From the NCBI GenBank assembly GCA_021789565.1, contig JAJYJL010000633.1, forward strand, positions 1 through 5,667: 5,667 bases of DNA, in the 5' to 3' direction. Below the pieces are notes generated by a model. The model was given only the letters and a program-made list of their open reading frames with translations. It searched no databases and had not been told where the DNA came from. Both the position numbers and the translations under genes were made by a program. Positions within the stretch are counted from its first letter, which is position 1, and every line of letters starts with the position of its first letter. Shown piece by piece: positions 1 to 5,667 of the stretch. This DNA is from Acidobacteriota bacterium. GTDB taxonomy: Bacteria; Acidobacteriota; Terriglobia; UBA7540.

Positions 1-848
1 TGAATACCAGCCAGGAGCCCAAGAATTTGCGGGCCTCGTTTCGAGTTGATCACCGGGAACCGGTGACGGTGAATCTCGAAAACGGTGACGCGACGTATCC
101 CGCAACATACGAGTTTTCAGGGAATCGAACGAATCTGCAGATTTATCTGGGTCCGCGACGTTCACTCCTTGTCTATTTTGGGGATTCACGGATGCCAGCG
201 CCCGTCAGTGCAAGCAACCTTCCTGGTGCGGTCGTGAACAACGGAGTTGTTGAAGCGGAGGCTCCTGGGGGCGGCCGTCACTTCATCGAAACTCAACACG
301 GCAGGGTAAAGCGTGTTGTCGATAAGAACGTTAAGACGGTTGATGTGCTTGGACCCTGGCAGGTGGATTTCGGATCTAGACTGAATCTTTCAGAATCAAT
401 GGCTACTCTCAGATCCTGGACGACAGATTCAAAGACCCGATACTTCTGTGGCACTGCGACTTACAAGACCGATTTTCGCGTTCCACCGACCTTGCTTGAC
501 CATCGCCTAGCAGTTTGGCTTGAGCTAGGCACCGTCAAGTATGCCGCACGAGTTTCCGTAAACGGCCATATGGCGGGGGACGTTTGGCAACCGCCCTTTC
601 GGATACAAATCGGGACCAAGCTAATACCTGGTAGAAATGAGCTAACGGTCAAGGTGGCGAACCTATTGATCAACTGCCTCCTTGGCCAGAAGCCACCAGA
701 TTATTCGAGTTTGATCGCAGCCTACGGTGACCGATTCCCGTATCCGGACGACTGGAAACAAAACCCGGCCCCCTGGCCATCGGGCCTATTGGGGCCAGTA
801 CGACTGGTTCCTGAAATCAAATTACGGTTCCCACTGAATCAGCAATAG
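1..848 (+). CDS. GH106-like glycoside hydrolase (probable alpha-L-rhamnosidase), C-terminal part
   Basis: The reading frame is open from the left edge (first full codon at 3) to the TAG at 846-848, giving 281 visible residues. The TTG at 27 is not a real start, because the frame continues upstream with NTSQEP, which resembles the 'NTS-x-EP' strand of GH106-type proteins. Numbering from base 3, visible landmarks are a GPW turn (about 117-119), RYFCGTATY (146-154), the jelly-roll segment with VNG (186-188) and WQPPFR (195-200), the strand NELTVKVAN (212-220) and a closing PSGLLGPVRL (259-268). This order matches the C-terminal galactose-binding-like beta-sandwich of family GH106 and related GH2-like enzymes, which are usually around 1000 residues. 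The catalytic domain is outside the window, so activity cannot be confirmed; any signal peptide is also out of view. L-rhamnosidase is the favoured role because a RhaT-family transporter lies nearby. Another GH2-superfamily hydrolase is the main alternative. The CDS is confident, the exact family moderately so. Confidence 0.8.
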   Translation, partial: NTSQEPKNLRASFRVDHREPVTVNLENGDATYPATYEFSGNRTNLQIYLGPRRSLLVYFGDSRMPAPVSASNLPGAVVNNGVVEAEAPGGGRHFIETQHGRVKRVVDKNVKTVDVLGPWQVDFGSRLNLSESMATLRSWTTDSKTRYFCGTATYKTDFRVPPTLLDHRLAVWLELGTVKYAARVSVNGHMAGDVWQPPFRIQIGTKLIPGRNELTVKVANLLINCLLGQKPPDYSSLIAAYGDRFPYPDDWKQNPAPWPSGLLGPVRLVPEIKLRFPLNQQ

Positions 849-854
849 GGGGAG
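848..854 (+). promoter_or_regulatory. Shine-Dalgarno site of the SDR gene, overlapping the upstream stop
   Basis: The purine run GGGGGAG ends two bases before the ATG at 857, and its first G is the last base of the upstream TAG. A ribosome ending the hydrolase would sit on the site that starts the SDR. This fixes the SDR start at 857 and suggests translational coupling within one operon. Confidence 0.7.
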
Positions 855-856
855 AC

Positions 857-1645
857 ATGCTACCGCTTAAAAATCGGATCTCGCTAGTTACAGGGTCTGC
901 ACAGGGAATCGGGAAAGGGATCGCAAAACGGCTTGCAAGGGACGGCGCAACCGTCGTTGTTGCCGACCTGAAAGGGGATCTGGCTCAGGCAACGGCGGAG
1001 GAGTTGTCATTGTCAGGGAGTCGTGCTGTAGCGCGGCGGCTCGATGTAAGCGACAGTTCCGATGTGGACCGCGTCTTCAAATCAGTCGTCGAAGAGTTTG
1101 GCAAGCTTGACATTCTGGTCAATAATGCGGGCGTCCATTTGGTCAAACCGGTCACAGACTATACAGACCAGGATTGGGATTTTGTAATGAATGTCAACGC
1201 CCGTGGAACATTTTTCTGCTTGCGCGCCGCAGCGCGCGTGATGCAGAAACAACGGTGGGGACGAATTGTGAATATTGTGACGATTCTGACGGGAACCCCC
1301 TACTCATCCATCTACGAAGCCTCGAAGCATGCTGTCATGGGGCTAACGAAGTGCCTGATGTACGAACTGGCACCGTACGGAATTACCGTAAATGCCGTTT
1401 CTCCCGGTGCGGTCGACACAGAGCTGCTAAAGAAGGGAATCCGGGAAAAGGCACTTTCCTCGGGTCTAACAGTTGAAGATATCTATAGGCAAATAGAGTC
1501 CACAACGCCTTTGGGCCGGATGGCCACACCGGAAGATATCGCAGCAGCTGTTGCCTTCTTTGTATCTCCTGATGGTTCCTACGTTACAGGTGAAATAATC
1601 CACGCGACGGGAGGGACGTTTCATCAGAATCTTGGCCGGCGCTAA
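857..1645 (+). CDS. Classical short-chain dehydrogenase/reductase (SDR), possibly a rhamnose-pathway dehydrogenase
   Basis: A complete 262-residue protein of normal length for the classical SDR family (Rossmann-fold NAD(P)-dependent oxidoreductases, cytoplasmic). Visible motifs in order: cofactor loop TGSAQGIG (residues 12-19); D37 after the second beta strand, which usually favours NAD over NADP; NNAG (89-92); the tetrad Asn in NVNARG (N114); YEASK with Y153 and K157; SPG (182-184); and the C-terminal VTGEIIHATGG (243-253). The segment that normally reads N-I-S-S reads N-I-V-T (139-142), so Thr142 occupies the catalytic Ser position, and the loop from there to Tyr153 looks about two residues shorter than usual. 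The gene starts 8 bases after the hydrolase stop, with a strong ribosome site. Known L-rhamnose 1-dehydrogenases and L-2-keto-3-deoxyrhamnonate dehydrogenases of the non-phosphorylating rhamnose pathway are SDRs, so either is plausible here. A polyol/acetoin-type dehydrogenase is the alternative. Family is certain; substrate is inference. Confidence 0.93.
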   Translation: MLPLKNRISLVTGSAQGIGKGIAKRLARDGATVVVADLKGDLAQATAEELSLSGSRAVARRLDVSDSSDVDRVFKSVVEEFGKLDILVNNAGVHLVKPVTDYTDQDWDFVMNVNARGTFFCLRAAARVMQKQRWGRIVNIVTILTGTPYSSIYEASKHAVMGLTKCLMYELAPYGITVNAVSPGAVDTELLKKGIREKALSSGLTVEDIYRQIESTTPLGRMATPEDIAAAVAFFVSPDGSYVTGEIIHATGGTFHQNLGRR

Positions 1646-1712
1646 AGATAATCGTGGTGCTTCCAAAGGCTTTGTTGCCGTAAGCCGAATGAATATGTCG
1701 ACTCTCTCACTT
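1646..1712. other. Convergent intergenic spacer
   Basis: These 67 bases separate the stop codons of the plus-strand SDR and the minus-strand transporter. I see only a weak 5-bp stem (GGCTT at 1668-1672 with AAGCC at 1682-1686, loop of 9) and no T-run on either strand, so no convincing terminator can be called, although transcription must end near here from both sides. Confidence 0.6.
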
Positions 1713-2756
1713 TTAAGTCGCTCCTGCTCCCGCCGCACCTAGGATGCCGATTGATAAAATCAGAATCGCCACTCCCATCCAGAGAACGGCGACCGACCGT
1801 CGTCTTGCACCGCGCCACTCGCCGACCGCAAGCCCGCATATTGTTGACGTCAGGATAATTACAGCGTTCCAAATTGCCCAGCCCAAGGATGGTCCGAGAT
1901 TGCCCATACGATCGCCCGCCATGCCGTAAAGTAAGACCCCGCCGAGCCACAGGAAACCCATTGTCATAGCTAGGACCCATGGGCGCGAACCATAACCCTG
2001 CATGTACAGTCCCCACGTTTGATTCCGCTGCAACAGATAGATGCAATAGAAGATGTTGGGTATGGCGCCGCATAAGAGGAGCAAGACCCAGACAACATTG
2101 AGAGATGCGTCCGCACTTGCTCCAACCTGCCTCGCAGTCTCTACGACCCGGTCGGAAAACGCATAACCAAAGTTAAACATGGCGGAAAGGATGCCGGACA
2201 GTGTGCACACAACCAAGGCCCGAAATAAGGGAACCGACTTCGTCTTGAGTACGCTTGACGAATCCCTAGCTATATCCAATCCTCGCAGATGAGCAGCGTA
2301 CCCGCATACCGCCACGCCGACGACCGTTACGGCTGTTGCGAAAATAATAAGATGCCCTCGACGTTGCACAAGCACTTGAGGTGACAGAATGGCCAAGGGG
2401 ACAATTGTCCCGAATGCGTCTATGAGACCGCTCATTACTGTCATTCCTAGCGCCATCCCGGCAAGGTCAATCCCTAGTCCGAAGAAAACCGACCCCGCGC
2501 CCCACCCAAAACCGAACAGCCCTGTTTCCACGAGAGACGGCCAGGGGGCTCTATGAATTGTCTGAGGCAGGTATGCAGAGGTCGCGAACGCCGTCCCGAC
2601 AGGGAGGATTACAAATGCCACCAGGGAATAAGCCAGCCAAGTGTTCTCCCATCGCCAACGCTGGATGTAGCTCATTGGAAGGGCAAAAGCACCCTGTAGG
2701 GTGCCAGCGACAAGGACTAAACTGAAAGCAACCAGCGTCGTTGAAGTGGTCAACAT
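1713..2756 (-). CDS. rhaT: L-rhamnose:H+ symporter family transporter (RhaT-like)
   Basis: A complete 347-residue integral membrane protein, close to the 344 residues of E. coli RhaT. Hydrophobic stretches at about 6-24, 39-58, 74-95, 97-122, 134-153, 177-198, 218-242, 258-279, 290-311 and 320-341 give ten helices, the RhaT topology. Features recalled from E. coli RhaT are matched: the W-x-WE-x-x-W motif after helix 1 (W34, W36, E37, W40), the FGxGWGxGxVFFGL segment (81-94), the glycine-rich GMALGMTVMSG (100-110), the cytoplasmic loop near 155-175, and the final GEWRGARRR before the last helix (312-320). Family members import L-rhamnose with protons across the inner membrane; a related sugar cannot be excluded. 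The start at 2756 is supported by an in-frame stop 9 bases upstream (2766-2768), although no clear Shine-Dalgarno site precedes it. The gene runs convergently to the hydrolase-SDR pair and is separated from the receptor gene by a hairpin, so it appears to have its own promoter. Confidence 0.9.
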   Translation of the reverse strand: MLTTSTTLVAFSLVLVAGTLQGAFALPMSYIQRWRWENTWLAYSLVAFVILPVGTAFATSAYLPQTIHRAPWPSLVETGLFGFGWGAGSVFFGLGIDLAGMALGMTVMSGLIDAFGTIVPLAILSPQVLVQRRGHLIIFATAVTVVGVAVCGYAAHLRGLDIARDSSSVLKTKSVPLFRALVVCTLSGILSAMFNFGYAFSDRVVETARQVGASADASLNVVWVLLLLCGAIPNIFYCIYLLQRNQTWGLYMQGYGSRPWVLAMTMGFLWLGGVLLYGMAGDRMGNLGPSLGWAIWNAVIILTSTICGLAVGEWRGARRRSVAVLWMGVAILILSIGILGAAGAGAT

Positions 2757-2889
2757 TGAGTGAGTTTAAACTGAAGGATTCCAGCGTCAACCAAAATGAT
2801 TTTCCACCACACGCCTATTGTTGTCCGCGGACGCCGCTCGCTCTGGACTTCCTTATTAGAGGGGATTAAGTTCTTTCGGCACGCTCGGC
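2757..2889 (-). promoter_or_regulatory. Upstream region of rhaT with two small dyads
   Basis: This stretch between the receptor-gene hairpin and the rhaT ATG must hold the rhaT promoter if the hairpin terminates transcription. It contains a perfect 10-base palindrome GTCCGCGGAC (2823-2832) and an A/T-rich dyad AAAAT-G-ATTTT (2793-2803). On the minus strand the latter is followed closely by TTGACG (2790-2785), a good -35 match, but no -10 lies at 16-18 bases and the box is very near the ATG. The dyads are seen directly; an operator role is inference. Confidence 0.35.
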
Positions 2890-2919
2890 AGGCCTGGACG
2901 GGTTTAACCGCCCAGGCCT
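2890..2919 (-). terminator. Hairpin just downstream of the TonB-dependent receptor gene
   Basis: AGGCCTGG (2890-2897) pairs perfectly with CCAGGCCT (2912-2919), followed by one A-C mismatch and three more G-C pairs (2899-2901 with 2908-2910) around a 6-base loop. The hairpin begins 7 bases beyond the receptor's TAA on the minus strand, the usual place for a terminator. No T-run follows on the minus strand, so it is not a textbook intrinsic terminator; it may terminate with Rho or protect the 3' end of the mRNA. Confidence 0.55.
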
Positions 2920-2926
2920 TGGAGTA

Positions 2927-5667
2927 TTAGAAATACAATTTCAGAGCGAACTGTAGCTCCCTTCCTCCATACGCGCTCGTGATCCTTCCGAACCGACTAC
3001 TATCCATATAAGGATTCGGGTTCCTGAAGTTTGCCCGATTGAACGCATTGAAGAATTCCACACGAAATTGGCTTTGAACTGTTTCGGTCAACGAAGTGTT
3101 CTTAAAGATTCCGAGATCCCAATTAGCAAATCCGGGCCCGGTCAGGGCGTTCCGCCCAAGATTGCCCCAGTAACCGGTGCCAGGGATGCAACTCCCGTTA
3201 GAATCTAAACTGCAAGGTAAGGCGAACGCTGCCTTATTGAAGTAGTGACGGAGATAGTCATCCTTACTGCTATGTGAAAGATTCGGATCACCGACAAGTT
3301 CGGGCCGCTGGAGATAGGAACGATACGTGCCTATGGCCAAAATGTCCTGATCCGTCTCAATGTCAATTGGTTGCCCAGTCTTATAGCTTCCTATACCGCT
3401 TACCTCCCATCCGCCAAGGACTTTACGGTCAAGAAATGTGGAACCGCGAAGTCCCGGGATCTGCCATATATAGGAAACGGAGAATACATGTGCACGGTTG
3501 AAGTCGGAGAGGGCGCGATCGAAATGCGGATTGAAGGGATTAGACACCGTCGCATCTTCCACAGCTCCGGACATTGTGTCAATGCTCTTGGACCACGTGT
3601 ACGAACCCTGAATGGATAATCCTCCGGCAAAACGACGTTCAACCTGAGTCTGAAGGCTGTGGAAGGCCGAGAGGCCATCTGTGACTGTCTTTAAGCCATC
3701 TGTGAAGACTCCTGGCATATACGCTCGCCGCTGTTCAATGTTTTGAAGAGTTGCTGTTGGTCCAGGAATTGCAGGATTCCAATCTTCCTGTTGCACCAAA
3801 TGTCGTCCCAGGTTTCCAACGTACCCTAACTGGGCCGACCAATTCTGCCCGAACTGCCTCTGGACTGTTAAATTGAATTGTTGAAAATATGGGGTTGTGA
3901 TACTCGGGTCGAGATAGCTCAAGGCTACCGGCAGGATGAATGTGGTTGCATTTGGGAATGCGGGTGGCTGACCCTGCAATGGGTCACTCAATCCTCCCGC
4001 CGGCACGTCGAAGCTTCGGAACACTTGGAAAGGCTGAGAGTTGGCAAACTGCCCGGATGCCGCGATTAGACTGTCAAAATAGATCCCATATGAACCTCGG
4101 ACAGCTGTCCTGCCATCCCCGAAAGGATCCCAGGCAAAACCAACGCGTGGCGCGAAGTGATTACCTCGCGTCGGGATCAATCCGGGCGGGATTCCGGAAT
4201 CTCCGGGATACACCATACCCAGGGGAGCAGCCGGAAACTTCTGAGATTGCTGGTTAGGCCTCAAAGTTGCGAACAAATGTTCCGGAGATGCCCAAGGCGT
4301 TTGCAGTTCGTAGCGCACACCCAGATTAAGTGTCAAGTGCGGGGTTACCTTAAAATCATCCTGAACAAAGGTCGCAAAGAGATTGGATTTTACATCGTCG
4401 TTTGTGACGGGCTCCTCGCTTTGGAAAAGGGATGGACGCCCCAAGAGGAAATCCGCAATTGGGTCACCTGTGAAGGTGCCATTGAATTCTGTGAACGATT
4501 CTGTCAGATAGTTGCAAACGAACGTGGACTGCTCGCGCCAGTACTGTTCTCCGGTCTTAAGAGTGTTCCGCCCGTGTAGCCAAGTGATGGTGTCCGCGAT
4601 CTGGTAGGTGTGGTCCTTATCGACGCCATCAATTTGAGGTTCCAGAGTGAACTCTCCCCCTACGTCAATGAATGGAGGTGTCCCAATGGCGGGAAAATTC
4701 GACCCGAAGGAGTTCAAGTCAAAGTGATTAAAGTTGCCTCCCGGCGAGTACACCTGATTATAGCCACCGCGAAATTCGTTCAAAAGCGAGGGACTGAGAG
4801 TTGAGGTTAGCGAAAGTTCCGTGTTCCATGTCCGGGTTTCTTGGTAACCCGGTGACCATCCGGGCACATCGGTCGAACGGGATTGTCCGAATTGGTCTCC
4901 GTCTTTCCACCGGTGCACATGGACCATCAGCCGATGTCGCGACGTAATATCATAATCTCCACGGATAAAGTATTGGTTCAAATTTTCCGGTGCGTTGTCG
5001 AAACTAAATAAGCTCCCGTCGGCGGAGGTGGGTGTTGGAACTTTCTGCAGTATTGCAAGAGCCACTGGATTAAGATCCGCTGACGGTATCGTGTTGTTCG
5101 CGAAAGGCAGGCCAGTGGTAGGATCAATAATTGTGTGATCGAAAACTCCTGTTCGCTCGGCGGTGGTCGGCAGGATCGCCAGATTCTGAACTGAGGACTG
5201 TCGAATTCGAAGCCCTTCGAAGTTGCCGAACAGATACAGTTTCTTGCTATCCGGCAATGGGATATAGTACCCAGCCGAAACGCCGAATTGATTCTGCTTC
5301 TTCACAGGGACTGTAGGCGAAAAGAAGTTCCGGGCATTGAGGGCGTCATTCCGTAGGAATTCGTACACGGTACCATGCAGGTTCTTTGTTCCGGACTTGG
5401 TGACAGCCTCCACCAAACCACCGCCTACCCTCCCGTATTCGGCACTTGCAGAATTCAGCATGATCCTGAACTCCTGGATGGCATCGGGTGGTGGCAGGTT
5501 GAGGCCCGTATTACGGAATAATGTGATGTCCTGCATGCCGTCGAGAAATTCCGTCGAACTGTTGTATCGCGTCCCGTTAATATGCATCGTCGGCCCGAAG
5601 CGTGCCGTGTCAAAGGATTGTGGTGCCGAAACATCAGTGACACCTGGTTGCAGCGCTGATAAGGCAA
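2927..5667 (-). CDS. Oar-like TonB-dependent receptor, N-terminus beyond the window
   Basis: The frame is open from the right edge to the TAA at 2929-2927, giving 912 visible residues. The ATG at 5587 is internal: in-frame codons upstream read LQPGVTDV, then SFDTARFGPT, which is plug-domain sequence. The visible part starts in the plug (MHINGTRYNS, FLDG, PDAIQEF, SAEYGRVGGG and VTKSGTKNLHG, about 5587-5372), passes EFLRNDALNARNFF, then forms a long 22-strand-type beta-barrel with family phrases VQDDFKVTPHLTLNLGVRY, FAPRVGFAWDP, QQFNLTVQRQFG and FRVEFFNAFNRANF. It ends LQFALKLYF, with the terminal Phe typical of outer-membrane barrels. Family members are usually near 1100 residues, with a signal peptide and a carboxypeptidase-regulatory-like domain before the plug; about 200 residues are therefore out of view. 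The role is TonB-driven uptake across the outer membrane, or adhesion. A rhamnose-containing substrate is inferred only from the neighbours. No frameshift or premature stop is present. Confidence 0.93.
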   Translation of the reverse strand, partial: ALSALQPGVTDVSAPQSFDTARFGPTMHINGTRYNSSTEFLDGMQDITLFRNTGLNLPPPDAIQEFRIMLNSASAEYGRVGGGLVEAVTKSGTKNLHGTVYEFLRNDALNARNFFSPTVPVKKQNQFGVSAGYYIPLPDSKKLYLFGNFEGLRIRQSSVQNLAILPTTAERTGVFDHTIIDPTTGLPFANNTIPSADLNPVALAILQKVPTPTSADGSLFSFDNAPENLNQYFIRGDYDITSRHRLMVHVHRWKDGDQFGQSRSTDVPGWSPGYQETRTWNTELSLTSTLSPSLLNEFRGGYNQVYSPGGNFNHFDLNSFGSNFPAIGTPPFIDVGGEFTLEPQIDGVDKDHTYQIADTITWLHGRNTLKTGEQYWREQSTFVCNYLTESFTEFNGTFTGDPIADFLLGRPSLFQSEEPVTNDDVKSNLFATFVQDDFKVTPHLTLNLGVRYELQTPWASPEHLFATLRPNQQSQKFPAAPLGMVYPGDSGIPPGLIPTRGNHFAPRVGFAWDPFGDGRTAVRGSYGIYFDSLIAASGQFANSQPFQVFRSFDVPAGGLSDPLQGQPPAFPNATTFILPVALSYLDPSITTPYFQQFNLTVQRQFGQNWSAQLGYVGNLGRHLVQQEDWNPAIPGPTATLQNIEQRRAYMPGVFTDGLKTVTDGLSAFHSLQTQVERRFAGGLSIQGSYTWSKSIDTMSGAVEDATVSNPFNPHFDRALSDFNRAHVFSVSYIWQIPGLRGSTFLDRKVLGGWEVSGIGSYKTGQPIDIETDQDILAIGTYRSYLQRPELVGDPNLSHSSKDDYLRHYFNKAAFALPCSLDSNGSCIPGTGYWGNLGRNALTGPGFANWDLGIFKNTSLTETVQSQFRVEFFNAFNRANFRNPNPYMDSSRFGRITSAYGGRELQFALKLYF
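3674..3705 (-). repeat. In-frame 21-base duplication trace inside the receptor gene
   Basis: The 11-mer GCCATCTGTGA occurs at 3674-3684 and again at 3695-3705, an offset of 21 bases. It encodes two tandem heptads sharing TDGL (FTDGLKT then VTDGLSA) in a barrel segment that is probably a surface loop. It looks like a small tandem duplication that kept the reading frame, though chance similarity is possible. Confidence 0.4.

Noticed and set aside
27..29. TTG as the start of the first gene
   Set aside because: The frame is open to the left edge and upstream codons (NTSQEP) match the family, so the gene begins outside the window.
1668..1686. Small stem-loop between SDR and rhaT as a bidirectional terminator
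   Set aside because: Only 5 bp with a 9-base loop, and no T-run on either strand.
1642..2073. 143-codon minus-strand open frame overlapping the 3' end of rhaT
   Set aside because: It is out of frame with a clear 10-helix transporter, rich in Arg and His with no domain signature, and overlaps the SDR stop. It is a shadow frame.
2785..2790. TTGACG as the rhaT -35 box
   Set aside because: No fitting -10 hexamer lies 16-18 bases downstream on the minus strand, and the implied start would fall at or beyond the ATG. It is kept only as a note in the upstream-region entry.
4157..4579. 140-codon plus-strand open frame inside the receptor gene
   Set aside because: It lies fully antisense to a well-conserved receptor, has no recognisable family features and no convincing ribosome site, so it is a shadow frame. 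The other open frames antisense to or overlapping the receptor were rejected for the same reasons.
5585..5587. ATG as the start of the receptor gene
   Set aside because: The frame continues to the right edge and upstream residues are typical plug-domain sequence, and starting here would remove the signal peptide and half the plug.
1..5667. Mobile element, CRISPR, tRNA/rRNA or defence genes
   Set aside because: No transposase, integrase, terminal inverted repeats, spaced direct-repeat array, RNA-gene signature or nuclease domain was visible; the four carbohydrate-type genes and short spacers account for the whole window.

Overview
The window holds four protein-coding genes and short spacers, with no RNA genes, CRISPR array or mobile element that I could see. 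The best guess for the source is an Acidobacteriota soil or plant-associated bacterium. The large minus-strand gene is an Oar-type TonB-dependent receptor of the kind greatly expanded in that phylum (phrases such as VTKSGTKNLHG, EFLRNDALNARNFF and FFNAFNRANF), and a GH106-like glycoside hydrolase nearby also fits. This is judged from protein style alone. Base composition looks moderate by eye.

Layout: (1) 1-848, plus strand, is the C-terminal end of a large glycoside hydrolase resembling GH106 alpha-L-rhamnosidases; its catalytic part lies beyond the left edge. (2) 857-1645, plus strand, is a complete short-chain dehydrogenase/reductase (SDR), 8 bases downstream and almost certainly in the same operon. 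(3) 1646-1712 is a short convergent spacer. (4) 1713-2756, minus strand, is a complete 10-helix transporter of the L-rhamnose:H+ symporter (RhaT) family. (5) 2757-2926 is a 170-base spacer holding the transporter's upstream region and a strong hairpin just past the next gene. (6) 2927-5667, minus strand, is the TonB-dependent receptor, running off the right edge so that its N-terminus is missing.

Taken together the genes suggest a small L-rhamnose acquisition and catabolism locus. The receptor would import a rhamnose-containing oligosaccharide or glycoside across the outer membrane, the GH106-like enzyme would release L-rhamnose, RhaT would carry the sugar across the inner membrane, and the SDR could oxidise it or a later intermediate. 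The rhamnose link rests on two independent family assignments (GH106-like and RhaT). The roles of the SDR and the receptor are inferred from context. I found no evidence for an undescribed defence, mobile or RNA-based system. The most unusual points are a Thr in place of the SDR catalytic Ser, and the locus arrangement itself.
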